From contig NZ_JALHLE010000011.1 in NCBI RefSeq assembly GCF_022832385.1, positions 124,001-188,000 on the forward strand: a stretch of DNA of 64,000 nucleotides. The letters run 5' to 3'. Numbering within the stretch: position 1 is the stretch's first letter; each line of letters starts with the position of its first letter. Shown here one piece after another: positions 27,937-36,918 of the stretch. The notes under the pieces are model-generated. The model saw only the letters and a program-made list of their open reading frames with translations, did not search any database and was not told the DNA's origin. The DNA is from Novosphingobium album (ex Hu et al. 2023) (GTDB lineage: Bacteria; Pseudomonadota; Alphaproteobacteria; Sphingomonadales; Sphingomonadaceae). The position numbers and the translations under genes are program-made.

Positions 27937-28023
27937 CGTCATTGCGAGGGCCACAGGCCGAAGCAATCCAGGGCGTTTTACGCACGCTCTGGATTGCCGC
28001 GCGACTTCGCCGCTCGCAATCAC
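27937..28023. repeat. Large imperfect palindromic repeat (REP-like)
   Basis: The element opens CGTCATTGCGAG and AAGCAATCCAG, then mirrors as CTGGATTGC and CTCGCAATCACG. The outer and inner arms are near-perfect inverted copies around a central GGCGTTTTACGCACGCT. This CATTGCGAG...CAATCCAG palindrome type is a recurrent dispersed repeat in many bacterial genomes, sphingomonads included. A transcript would fold into a long hairpin, so it may also act at the 3' end of the neighbouring regulator gene. Confidence 0.7.
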
Positions 28024-28053
28024 GAAGAGGAGAAGGACGCCGAACGGGGCGGG

Positions 28054-29454
28054 TCAGCTTTCCGCGAACGTATAAGGCTGCGCCGTGCGCAGATAGTCGT
28101 CCGCCAGCACGTCCCGCCCGATCGGCGGAACGGCACGCGCCGTACAGGCGGCGCGGTGGCACAGCCGGCAGGTCACGCCAATCGGCGTCGTGGGCGCACT
28201 CGCCGGATCGATACCCGAGGCATAGACCAGCCGCCCCGCTTCCTCGGCAGCGCAGGCCAGCGCCACGGCTCTCATCACACGCGGACGGCCATAGCCGCGC
28301 ACGCCTGCCGTTACCGTGCGCGCGATCGAGAAGTACCGTTCGCCGCCCGGCAGTTCCAGCCACTGGGTCATGAGTTCACCGGGGCGGCGGAAGACCTGAT
28401 GGACGCTCCACAAGGGGCAGCCCCCGCCATGCGCCGCGAAGGGAAATCCCGCTCCGTCGAGCCGCTTCGAGACATTGCCCGCCTCATCGAGGCGGATGAA
28501 GAAGAAGCCCACCCCTTCCGCACCGGGCCGCTGCAGCGTGGTGAGACGGTGCGCAGCCTGCTCGAAGCTGACACCGAAGAGGGCGCAGAGCGCATCAATG
28601 TCATAGGTGCGCTGTTCCGCAGCACGGGCGAACTTGCCATAGGGCATCCGCAGCGCCGCCGCGCAGTACCCTGCCAGCGCGCGCAGCAGCAGCGTTGCCG
28701 TGGCCCGGCTGGAGAAGCCCTCCTCCTCACGCAAGGCCCGCTTGATGTCGCTGCGCATGGCAGTGTGGGCGATGTGCGTAGCGATCTGGAAGGCCCGGCT
28801 GGCCGCATCGAGCGTGTCTGCGATCAGCAATTGCTGGTTGTGCCGGTCGAACCGGCGCAGCGAGTCCATCAGCACGTCGGGCGGCAGGAGGCGCACGCGC
28901 ACGCCTTTCGCCCCGAGCCAGGCGGTGGCTCCGCCCGCCTTGTCGATCTCGGCCGCGAGCTCTTCTGCGCGGGTATCGAGCGCGTGAAAGTAATTGCGGT
29001 GACCGGCGAGGAACCGCTGCGCTTCGCGCACCGGGTCATTCTCGTCCGCGCCCGGCCCGGCGGCGCGCTGCTCGGCCAGCGCCTGCTGCTCGCGCGTATA
29101 GGCTCCATGCAGGCGCAGCAGCGCTTCGGAAACGCCGGGGAAGCTCGTCGCCAGATCGGCCACTTCGAGTGCGGGCAGATCGATGTCGGCAAAAATCGGG
29201 TCGCGCAGCACATCGCCCAGCCGCCGCGCGTAGTCCTCACCCTCGTCATTCGCGATGTCGCCGATGTCGAGCCGATAGGTCCGCGCAAGCCGCAAGAGCA
29301 TGTCCGCCGTCACCGGGCGCTGGTTGCGCTCCAGCAGCGCCACGTAGCTGGGCGAGATCTCGAGATCATCGGCCATCGCTTGCTGGGTCAGGCCCAGCTC
29401 CCGGCGCAGACGGCGAAGCCGGGGACCAAGGTAGAGAGGGCGGGTTTCTGCCAT
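28054..29454 (-). CDS. XRE family regulator, ScfR/RamB-like short-chain acyl sensor
   Basis: The 466-residue protein has an N-terminal XRE helix-turn-helix (LRRELGLTQQAMADDLEISPSYV region, residues about 11-65) and a long C-terminal domain of the short-chain fatty-acyl regulator family ending with a Cys-rich segment CRLCHRAAC. Relatives (RamB, ScfR) sense acyl-CoA or acetate status and control aceA or propionate genes. It is divergent from the isocitrate lyase gene and the 149-bp region between them carries a clear inverted repeat, so it most likely controls aceA and itself. Confidence 0.86.
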   Translation of the reverse strand: MAETRPLYLGPRLRRLRRELGLTQQAMADDLEISPSYVALLERNQRPVTADMLLRLARTYRLDIGDIANDEGEDYARRLGDVLRDPIFADIDLPALEVADLATSFPGVSEALLRLHGAYTREQQALAEQRAAGPGADENDPVREAQRFLAGHRNYFHALDTRAEELAAEIDKAGGATAWLGAKGVRVRLLPPDVLMDSLRRFDRHNQQLLIADTLDAASRAFQIATHIAHTAMRSDIKRALREEEGFSSRATATLLLRALAGYCAAALRMPYGKFARAAEQRTYDIDALCALFGVSFEQAAHRLTTLQRPGAEGVGFFFIRLDEAGNVSKRLDGAGFPFAAHGGGCPLWSVHQVFRRPGELMTQWLELPGGERYFSIARTVTAGVRGYGRPRVMRAVALACAAEEAGRLVYASGIDPASAPTTPIGVTCRLCHRAACTARAVPPIGRDVLADDYLRTAQPYTFAES

Positions 29455-29480
29455 ATCCCGGCATTTTGTCAGGACAGCAC

Positions 29481-29513
29481 AACTTTACAAGGAAAATCTG
29501 TAAAGTTTTACAA
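29481..29513. promoter_or_regulatory. Operator between the ScfR-like gene and aceA
   Basis: AACTTTACA (29481-29489) and TGTAAAGTT (29499-29507) are perfect 9-bp inverted arms around a 9-bp spacer; a third half-site TTTACAA follows at 29507-29513. It sits just upstream of the regulator start and about 100 bp before aceA, as expected for a shared operator. Confidence 0.65.
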
Positions 29514-29603
29514 CGAGACTTCGCTAGGCGTTTTCGGGCGTGAAATTTGTGACTACCTGCGCCGCATCACACCGCAACAATCTTCCTCAAGGGAAATCGA
29601 ATC

Positions 29604-31196
29604 GTGACCTACAACAGCCAGATCATCGAAGCCGGAAAGACCATCGGCACCGAGCCCAACTGGAACGGCATCGAGGCCGAGTCGGTTGCCCGCATGCGCC
29701 TCCAGAACCGGTTCCGCACCGGCCTCGACATCGCCCGCTACACCGCGAAGATCATGCGTGAAGACATGGCCGCGTATGATGCCGATCCCGCACAGTACAC
29801 CCAGTCGCTGGGCTGCTGGCACGGGTTCATCGGCCAGCAGAAGATGATCAGCATCAAGAAGCACTTCGGGTCGACGAAGCGCCGCTACCTTTACCTGTCC
29901 GGCTGGATGGTCGCCGCCCTGCGCAGCGAGTTCGGCCCCCTGCCCGACCAGTCGATGCACGAGAAGACCTCGGTCCCCGCGCTGATCGAGGAACTCTACA
30001 CCTTCCTGCGTCAGGCCGATGCCCGTGAACTCGGCATGCTGTTCCGCGATCTCGACGCCGCCAAGGCCGCCGGTGATGCAGTCAACACGCACCGCCTGCT
30101 GCACAAGATCGACGAGTTCCAGACCCACGTGGTTCCGATCATCGCCGACATCGACGCGGGCTTCGGCAACGCGGAGGCGACGTACCTCCTCGCCAAGAAG
30201 TTCATCGAGGCGGGCGCCTGCTGCATCCAGATCGAGAACCAGGTCTCGGACGAAAAGCAGTGCGGCCACCAGGACGGCAAGGTTACCGTTCCGCACGAGG
30301 ACTTCATCGCGAAGATCCGCGCGGTCCGCTACGCCTTCATGGAACTGGGCGTCGACGAGGGCATCATCGTGGCCCGCACCGACTCGCTGGGCGCAGGCCT
30401 CACCAAGCAGATCGCCTTCACCCGTGAAGCCGGCGATATCGGCGACCAGTACAACAGCTTCCTCGACTGCGACGAAGTCGATGCGGCCAACATCGGCCAC
30501 GGCGACGTGCTGATCACCCGGAACGGCAAGCTGATGAAGCCGAAGCGCCTGCCGTCGAACCTCTACCAGTTCCGCCCCGGAACCGGCGAGGACCGCTGCG
30601 TGCTCGATTGCATCCAGTCGCTGCAGAACGGCGCCGACCTGCTGTGGATCGAAACCGAAAAGCCGCACATCGGCCAGATCGGCGGGATGGTCAGCCGCAT
30701 CCGCGAAGTCATTCCGAATGCCAAGCTGGTCTACAACAACTCGCCCAGCTTCAACTGGACGCTGAACTTCCGCCAGCAGGTGTTCGATGCCTGGACCGCA
30801 GAAGGACGCGACATGTCGGCCTATGACCGTGCGAAGCTGATGAGCATCGACTACGACGGCACCGAGTTGGCGGACGAAGCCGACGAGCGCATCCGCACCT
30901 TCCAGAAGGACGCGGCACGCGAGGCGGGCATCTTCCACCACCTGATCACGCTGCCGACGTACCACACCGCTGCGCTGTCGACCGACAACCTGGCGAAGGA
31001 ATACTTCGGCGAGGCTGGCATGCTCGGCTACGTCAAGGGCGTCCAGCGCCAGGAGATCCGCCAGGGCATCGCCTGCGTGAAGCACCAGAACATGGCCGGC
31101 TCCGACATCGGCGACGACCACAAGGAATACTTCGCCGGTGAAGCGGCCCTCAAGGCCGGCGGCGCGCACAACACGATGAATCAGTTCGCAGCGTGA
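29604..31196 (+). CDS. aceA: Isocitrate lyase
   Basis: The 530-residue protein is the long form of isocitrate lyase, with the active-site KKHFGSTKRRYLYLSGW region, DIDAGFGNAEATY with metal-binding acids, and the catalytic QCGHQDGKVTVPHEDF (Cys in the KKCGH-type motif). It splits isocitrate to glyoxylate and succinate in the glyoxylate shunt, needed for growth on acetate and fatty acids. It starts at a GTG with AAGGGA upstream. No malate synthase gene is in the window. Its control by the divergent ScfR-like protein is inferred. Confidence 0.95.
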   Translation: MTYNSQIIEAGKTIGTEPNWNGIEAESVARMRLQNRFRTGLDIARYTAKIMREDMAAYDADPAQYTQSLGCWHGFIGQQKMISIKKHFGSTKRRYLYLSGWMVAALRSEFGPLPDQSMHEKTSVPALIEELYTFLRQADARELGMLFRDLDAAKAAGDAVNTHRLLHKIDEFQTHVVPIIADIDAGFGNAEATYLLAKKFIEAGACCIQIENQVSDEKQCGHQDGKVTVPHEDFIAKIRAVRYAFMELGVDEGIIVARTDSLGAGLTKQIAFTREAGDIGDQYNSFLDCDEVDAANIGHGDVLITRNGKLMKPKRLPSNLYQFRPGTGEDRCVLDCIQSLQNGADLLWIETEKPHIGQIGGMVSRIREVIPNAKLVYNNSPSFNWTLNFRQQVFDAWTAEGRDMSAYDRAKLMSIDYDGTELADEADERIRTFQKDAAREAGIFHHLITLPTYHTAALSTDNLAKEYFGEAGMLGYVKGVQRQEIRQGIACVKHQNMAGSDIGDDHKEYFAGEAALKAGGAHNTMNQFAA

Positions 31197-31312
31197 TCGT
31201 CGCAGGCGAACATCTGAAATTGCCGAGCGGGGCTCTGTTACCTCTCGCTCCGCTCGGCGAGCACCCCGCTCACGGGAATCAACCACGCGAGCAAAGGAAA
31301 GGAAACGTGACC

Positions 31313-31483
31313 ATGACCACCACCACGACCGAACCGGCCCGCGCCCGCGCGGTGCTTTCGAACGAAGACTTCAAGCTGCTGCAGGAAGCAGTCCGCTACT
31401 ATCTGCAGGCGCATCAGGACGATCCGATCTCGTCCAAGTATTCGAACCTTTACCACCGCCTCGGCTCGGCCATCCGCCGCTGA
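31313..31483 (+). CDS. Small protein downstream of aceA
   Basis: A 56-residue ORF starts at ATG 31313 (GTG at 31307 is in frame) with AGGAAAGGAAAC upstream. After a Thr-rich start it reads LSNEDFKLLQEAVRYYLQAHQDDPISSKYSNLYHRLGSAIRR, a helical, charged sequence with no known domain that I recognise. It lies 116 bp after aceA and before a terminator, so it is probably the second gene of the aceA transcript. A strong ribosome site and codon use like its neighbours support real translation. Confidence 0.7.
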   Translation: MTTTTTEPARARAVLSNEDFKLLQEAVRYYLQAHQDDPISSKYSNLYHRLGSAIRR

Positions 31484-31518
31484 GGCTGCTTCAAGAGTTT
31501 TCCTGGGGAGGAAAGCTT

Positions 31519-31554
31519 GGCCCGTCGCACACCGGTGCGGCGGGCCATTTTCTT
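31519..31554 (+). terminator. Rho-independent terminator of the aceA unit
   Basis: A 10-bp stem (31519-31528 with 31537-31546, one G-T pair), with additional CACC/GGTG pairing in the loop, is followed by ATTTTCTT. Confidence 0.85.
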
Positions 31555-31664
31555 GGAAAAAGGCGCTAAGCAATCGTTTACGGACAGCGCCGCGCCGAAT
31601 TGGGGATTCCCCGCAAGTTGCGATTATCGCGCCTGCAACGTGACAGCCGATAGTTTTGGCAGCC

Positions 31665-34472
31665 ATGGGGGATTCTCACGCCAATCCACTTGCCGAGCTC
31701 TACCTGTGCATCAGCCAGGAGCATCGGCCCGGTATGGTGCTGCTGGCGTTGGCAGCGGCCACGCTGGCAAGTGCCTGCGCGGTCTCCTGCTGGCGGCAGG
31801 CGCGCAACCGCAGGGGCGTGCCCAGCTACACCTGGACGGTACTATCCGGACTGACGCTGGGCACTGGCGCCTGGTCAGCCCATCAGATCGCCTTTCTCGG
31901 CTATTTGCCGGGCAGTCCGTTCACGTTCGACTTCCCGATCACGCTAGCGTCGCTGGTTCTGGTCCTCACGTCAGGCGTGACGTGCATGCTGCTGCTATTG
32001 CACCTGCCGTCACGCGGCGGAGTGTTGACGGCAAGCCTGCTTTTCGGCGGCGGGATCGCGGTCATGCACTACACCGGCATTGCCGCGGTGCAAATGCCAG
32101 CCCAGATCCATTGGGATCCGGAATACGTCACCACCTCGATCATTCTCGGCGTTTTCTTCGGCTTGCCGGCATTTTCCCTCACCAGCCGCTTCCATGGCAA
32201 GTTGACCGCGTCGATCGGTGTCCTCTTCTTCAGCCTGCTCATCACGGCAACATATGCGACCGGCATGACGGCACTTCAGCCAGTTCCCGCCAGGGCCATG
32301 CCACACGCGATGAGCATGTCACCGGCCAATCTGGCGGTCTGGATCGGTCTGGTCACCATGGGACTGTTCGTGCTGGGGCTACTGGTCGCCCTGTCGAACT
32401 ACAAGGCGCTGACCGCCCTTGCCAAAAGCGAACGGCAGCTCTCGTTCCTGGTGAACAACTCATCCGACTACGCGATCTGCATGCTGGACCGTGACGGCTG
32501 CATTTCGCAATGGAACACCGGTGCGCAGCAACTCACCGGTTACAGCGCAGAGGATGCCGTCGGCATGCCGATGGCCCGTCTCTTTACTCCGGAAGACTGT
32601 ACCGGAGGGCTTCCCGCACAAGTCCTGAAAATCGCCGCCGAAACCGGCATCTGCAAGGGCATGTGGGATTCGCGGCGCCGCGACGGCACCCGGTTCAGCG
32701 TCGAGGGCACGATCGAGAAAGTCTGCGACGACAAAGGACAGCACATCGGCTTTTCGGCCATCACACACGACGTCACCCGCATCCGGCAGGCCCAGGCACT
32801 CGCAGCGGAGACTTCGCGCCAGCTCGATACCGCGCTGGAGAACATGCACGAGGGCCTGTGCCTGTTCGATGCTGAAGAACGCGTGGTCCTGTGCAACCAG
32901 CGCTTTCGCGAACTGTGGAACCTGACAGAAGCCGATACTGTGCCCGGCACGCCGCTGGGCCGGCTGATCGTAGCCGGATTCATGAACACCGGTGGTCCTC
33001 AGCGCGCCGCTGAACAACTCTGGGAGTTCCGGCAGATCATCGACGATGCCCTCGGCGAGGAGCGTGCGTCACCAGTGATGACGGAACTGGACGGCAGCCG
33101 GGTGATATCGATGGCCAACAGTCCACTGGCCGACGGCGGCTGGGTCACCACCTGCACCGACATCACCGAGCAGCGCCGCTCGGAGGCGACGATCGAACAC
33201 ATGGCCTTCCATGATGCGATGACCGGATTGCCCAATCGCGCCCGCTATCACCGGCGCCTCGACCACGCGATCGAGAAAGCTGCGGAACGCGGAACACATA
33301 TCGCCGCCATCGCCATCGATCTCGATCGCTTCAAGGAAATCAACGACACCTATGGCCACGCAGCCGGTGACGAGGCGCTACAGGCCATTGCCGGACGCCT
33401 GACCAGCGTGATGGGGGACGGCGAAGTGACCGCGCGCCTGGGAGGTGACGAATTCGCCGCAGCCAAATCATTCAACGATCGGGCCGAACTCGACGAATTC
33501 CTGACCCGCCTGACGGATGCCTTCGTCGCCCCGGTGACAATCCAGGCCCGAAGCCTGTCTCTCGCCACAAGTCTGGGCGTGGCAGTCTACCCGCGCGACG
33601 GCGAGGATCGCGAGACCTTGCTCAACAACGCGGACCTCGCGCTGCAGCGGACGAAGTCATCAATTGGCCTTACCGTCTGCTTCTTCGAACCTGACATGGA
33701 CGAAAGCGCCCGCGCCCGCCGCCAGCTCGCCAGCGACTTGCGCCATGCCGTGCCTTCCGGCGAACTGCGCCTGCTCTACCAGCCGCAGCGTTCGCTCAAG
33801 ACCGGGGAAATCTCCGGTTACGAAGCGCTGCTACGCTGGCACCATCCCAAGCGCGGCCTGATCTCGCCCACTGAATTCATTCCTTTGGCCGAAGAGACCG
33901 GCGACATTTTCGCGATCGGCGACTGGGTGCTGCAAGAGGCCTGCGCGGAGGCCAGGCACTGGCCCGAAACGCTCAAGGTCGCAGTCAATCTCTCGCCGGT
34001 GCAGTTCCTGCAGGATGGCCTGATCGAACGCTTCCGCGCCATTCTGCTGCAAACCGGCCTCTCGCCGAACCGGCTGGAACTGGAAGTTACCGAATCCGCA
34101 ATCATCACCGACAAGCTGCGCGCGCTGCACTACCTGCGCCAGTTCAAGGCCATGGGCGTCAGCGTGGCGATCGATGATTTCGGCACCGGCCATTCCTCGC
34201 TCGACACCTTGCATGCGTTCCCCTTCGACAAGATCAAGATCGACAAGTCGTTCCTGCTGCGCGCGGAAACCAGTCACCAGGCGCTGGCCATCATCCGCAC
34301 GGTCCTTTCGCTGGGCCGGAGCCTCTCCATCCCGGTCCTGGCCGAGGGTGTCGAGACCCAAGGCCAGTTGCAGGTGCTCGAAAGCGAAGGGTGTGACGAG
34401 GCACAGGGGTATTACTTCGGCCGTCCGGCCGCAGCGCCAAGCCTCGACCTGCCCGACGCGGTCAACTTCTGA
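31665..34472 (+). CDS. MHYT-PAS-PAS-GGDEF-EAL membrane signalling protein
   Basis: From the ATG at 31665 (a TTG at 31656 is in frame) it has 935 residues. An N-terminal seven-helix MHYT sensor (residues about 20-255) shows one intact motif MHYTGI and two degenerate ones (WSAHQI, GMTAL). Two PAS-like domains follow, then GGDEF with an intact LGGDEF, and EAL with YEALLRW and DFGTGHSSL. Both the cyclase and phosphodiesterase sites look intact, so it may make or degrade cyclic di-GMP depending on the signal. MHYT domains are proposed to sense diatomic gases through a metal. It is followed by a second GGDEF-EAL gene. Confidence 0.92.
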   Translation: MGDSHANPLAELYLCISQEHRPGMVLLALAAATLASACAVSCWRQARNRRGVPSYTWTVLSGLTLGTGAWSAHQIAFLGYLPGSPFTFDFPITLASLVLVLTSGVTCMLLLLHLPSRGGVLTASLLFGGGIAVMHYTGIAAVQMPAQIHWDPEYVTTSIILGVFFGLPAFSLTSRFHGKLTASIGVLFFSLLITATYATGMTALQPVPARAMPHAMSMSPANLAVWIGLVTMGLFVLGLLVALSNYKALTALAKSERQLSFLVNNSSDYAICMLDRDGCISQWNTGAQQLTGYSAEDAVGMPMARLFTPEDCTGGLPAQVLKIAAETGICKGMWDSRRRDGTRFSVEGTIEKVCDDKGQHIGFSAITHDVTRIRQAQALAAETSRQLDTALENMHEGLCLFDAEERVVLCNQRFRELWNLTEADTVPGTPLGRLIVAGFMNTGGPQRAAEQLWEFRQIIDDALGEERASPVMTELDGSRVISMANSPLADGGWVTTCTDITEQRRSEATIEHMAFHDAMTGLPNRARYHRRLDHAIEKAAERGTHIAAIAIDLDRFKEINDTYGHAAGDEALQAIAGRLTSVMGDGEVTARLGGDEFAAAKSFNDRAELDEFLTRLTDAFVAPVTIQARSLSLATSLGVAVYPRDGEDRETLLNNADLALQRTKSSIGLTVCFFEPDMDESARARRQLASDLRHAVPSGELRLLYQPQRSLKTGEISGYEALLRWHHPKRGLISPTEFIPLAEETGDIFAIGDWVLQEACAEARHWPETLKVAVNLSPVQFLQDGLIERFRAILLQTGLSPNRLELEVTESAIITDKLRALHYLRQFKAMGVSVAIDDFGTGHSSLDTLHAFPFDKIKIDKSFLLRAETSHQALAIIRTVLSLGRSLSIPVLAEGVETQGQLQVLESEGCDEAQGYYFGRPAAAPSLDLPDAVNF

Positions 34473-34649
34473 TTGGCAACCTGCCGGATACGCATTGTTC
34501 CGCATGGTCCGAAAAAGTCGCTCGCAACACCTGGTCCTCAGAGACAATTTTCCCGTAAGTAGCTGCGAAAAATTGCAATTTCACGCTGTTGCGGTGGTAA
34601 AAAAATTAACACTCGGCCCATAGCGTGACCCGCATCATGAGGGGTCAAC

Positions 34650-36740
34650 GTGCATCGTCGGTTTCCTGAGGAACAGTCCGGTCTGGTAGCTGGCGAACAG
34701 GCCATGCAGTCGCTCGAGCTGGCGCTGCAGGCGGCCTCGCGCGCGGAACTGCGGCTGCGGGAATCGATCGAGGCGCTGCCCCACGGCATCGTCTTTCTCG
34801 ACGAAGACGACCGGTACATGTTCTGGAACGAGCAATATGCAGAAATCTACAGCCGCTCCGCCGATTTGCTGCAACCGGGCGCGAGGCTGGCGGATACCCT
34901 GCGCATCGGTATCGAACGCGGTGACTATCCCGAGGCCATAGGCCGCGAGGAACAATGGCTGGCAGAACGCCTTGAGCGGTTGCAGCAGCCGGGAAGCCGC
35001 CACGAACAGTGGCTTTCCAACGGCCGCTGCATCATGATCGAGGAACGCAAGATCGAAGGATGCGGCACGGTCGGCATCCGCGTCGACATTACCGATCTCA
35101 AGCAGAAGGAAGAGAACTTCCGCCTGCTGTTCGAGCGCAACCCGCTGCCCATGCTCGTCTATGACATCGAAAGCGGCCTCATCCGTTCGGCCAACGAAGC
35201 GGCCTGCGCCTTTTTCGGATACGAGCGGCAGGCCATGGCGGGGCTTGCCGCACGCGATCTGTTCCCAGAAACAGTCTGGCCCCAGGCTGCCGCGATGCTG
35301 GCGATCGACCACTCGGACACCAACAACTGCTGGCAGATGCTCCACCGCGACGGTTCGTGCGTGGATGCAGTCGTCGCCACCCGGCTTTCGCAACTCGAAG
35401 GCTATTCCGCGACGATCATTTCGATCTTCGACATGACCGAGCGCCGCCGCATCGAACAGCGCATGGAACACATGGCCCGCCACGATGAACTGACCGGCCT
35501 CGTCAATCGCGCCCACTGCCGCGAACACCTGTGCAAAGTTCTGAGCGAGCAGGAAACTGCGGACACGGTCACGATAGCCCTCGTCGACCTCGACCATTTC
35601 AAGGCCGTGAACGATACTTACGGACACATGTTCGGCGACGTGGTGCTCAAAGATGCCGCCGCACGCATGCTCAAACTCATTCCCCCCGACGCCCTGCTCT
35701 GCCGGATCGGCGGCGACGAGTTCGCGATCATCTTCCGCCGCTCCAGCCTGATGCAGGCAGAACTGGTCGCCAAGTCGATCATCTCGACGCTGTCCGAACC
35801 GTTCTTCGTTCATGGCCACCTGATCCACATCGGCGCCACCGTCGGCTTCGCGTCTTCGCCTTACGACAGCCGCGATCCCGAAACGCTGATGCGCTATGCC
35901 GACCTCGCGCTCTATGCCGCCAAGGGCGAGCAGCGGGGCAGCTGCCGGGTCTTCGAGGCCAGCATGGATGCCGCCGCGCAGGAAAAGAACAAGCTGGAAC
36001 AGGATTTCCGCGCGGCCGTCAGCGGCGGCGAACTGGAGGTTCACTACCAGCCGCTCGTCAACCTCACCACGGGCGAGGTGGAATGCTACGAGGCACTGCT
36101 GCGGTGGAACCATCCCGTGCGCGGCCTCGTCCCGCCCGATGTCTTCGTCCAGCTCGCCGAGGAAATGGGGATCATCGACCAGCTCGGCCGCTTCGTGCTG
36201 TTCGAGGCCTGCCGCGAGGCGGCCAACTGGCCCGATCACGTCAAGGTCGCGGTCAATGTCTCCCCGCTTCAGTTCCGCAATGGCAAGCTGCTCAGCACCG
36301 TCATCAACGCCCTGTCCACCTCCGGCCTCAATGCCGAACGGCTGGAACTGGAAATTACCGAGGCGGTGCTGATGGAAAAGGGGCCGCGGACCTCCGCCAT
36401 CATCCGCAACCTGCGCGCCTTCGGCATCGGCATCTCGCTCGATGATTTCGGCACCGGCTATTCCTCGCTGAGCTACCTGCTCAACTACCCCTTCACCAAG
36501 ATCAAGATCGACAAGGCGTTCATCCTGAACCTGCACCGCGAAGCCAATTCGCGCGCGGTGATCCGCGCGGTGATCGGGCTTGGCAAGAGCCTGGGCCTGA
36601 CCGTCGCGGCCGAAGGCATCGAGCGCGAATTCGAACGCGACTACCTGCGCGACGAAGGCTGCGCGCAAGGCCAGGGCTTCCTGTTCGGCAAGCCCGAGCA
36701 CGGCCGAACATTGACCGTTCCGGGGCGCCGCGCAGCCTGA
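34650..36740 (+). CDS. PAS-GGDEF-EAL cyclic di-GMP enzyme
   Basis: The 696-residue cytosolic protein starts at a GTG with GAGGGG 6 bp upstream. Two PAS-like domains (IEALPHGIVFLDEDDRYMFWNEQY region, and NFRLLFERNPLPMLVYDIESG region) lead to GGDEF (RIGGDEF, intact) and EAL (YEALLRW, then DDFGTGYSSLSYL). It lies 177 bp downstream of the MHYT protein; tandem composite enzymes like this may share a promoter or a signal. Output direction cannot be predicted. Confidence 0.92.
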   Translation: MHRRFPEEQSGLVAGEQAMQSLELALQAASRAELRLRESIEALPHGIVFLDEDDRYMFWNEQYAEIYSRSADLLQPGARLADTLRIGIERGDYPEAIGREEQWLAERLERLQQPGSRHEQWLSNGRCIMIEERKIEGCGTVGIRVDITDLKQKEENFRLLFERNPLPMLVYDIESGLIRSANEAACAFFGYERQAMAGLAARDLFPETVWPQAAAMLAIDHSDTNNCWQMLHRDGSCVDAVVATRLSQLEGYSATIISIFDMTERRRIEQRMEHMARHDELTGLVNRAHCREHLCKVLSEQETADTVTIALVDLDHFKAVNDTYGHMFGDVVLKDAAARMLKLIPPDALLCRIGGDEFAIIFRRSSLMQAELVAKSIISTLSEPFFVHGHLIHIGATVGFASSPYDSRDPETLMRYADLALYAAKGEQRGSCRVFEASMDAAAQEKNKLEQDFRAAVSGGELEVHYQPLVNLTTGEVECYEALLRWNHPVRGLVPPDVFVQLAEEMGIIDQLGRFVLFEACREAANWPDHVKVAVNVSPLQFRNGKLLSTVINALSTSGLNAERLELEITEAVLMEKGPRTSAIIRNLRAFGIGISLDDFGTGYSSLSYLLNYPFTKIKIDKAFILNLHREANSRAVIRAVIGLGKSLGLTVAAEGIEREFERDYLRDEGCAQGQGFLFGKPEHGRTLTVPGRRAA

Positions 36741-36918
36741 CTGCGGGACAAATTCGCAGATTATCTCAACCGGATACTAGCTGAATGATTGTCCGCTTCG
36801 CTGGCGGCGTGGTCAGGCGGTTAAACGACCGGAAAGCCGGGGCAAGCGGATCAAAACGCAATGGGCATGAGACTTTTCGACTTCGTTGAACTTGCCCTGA
36901 CGATATGATCAACCGGGC

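Larger units (their letters stand above)
27733..28053. other. Gene-free stretch upstream of the acyl-CoA synthetase
   Basis: No gene is supported in this 321-bp interval. It holds the synthetase leader, a weak IclR-type site pair at 27856-27889 and a large palindromic repeat at 27937-28023 next to the 3' end of the regulator gene that follows. Confidence 0.55.

Noticed and set aside
29553..31286. 577-codon leftward frame opposite aceA
   Set aside because: Antisense of a highly conserved enzyme; no domain in the translation.
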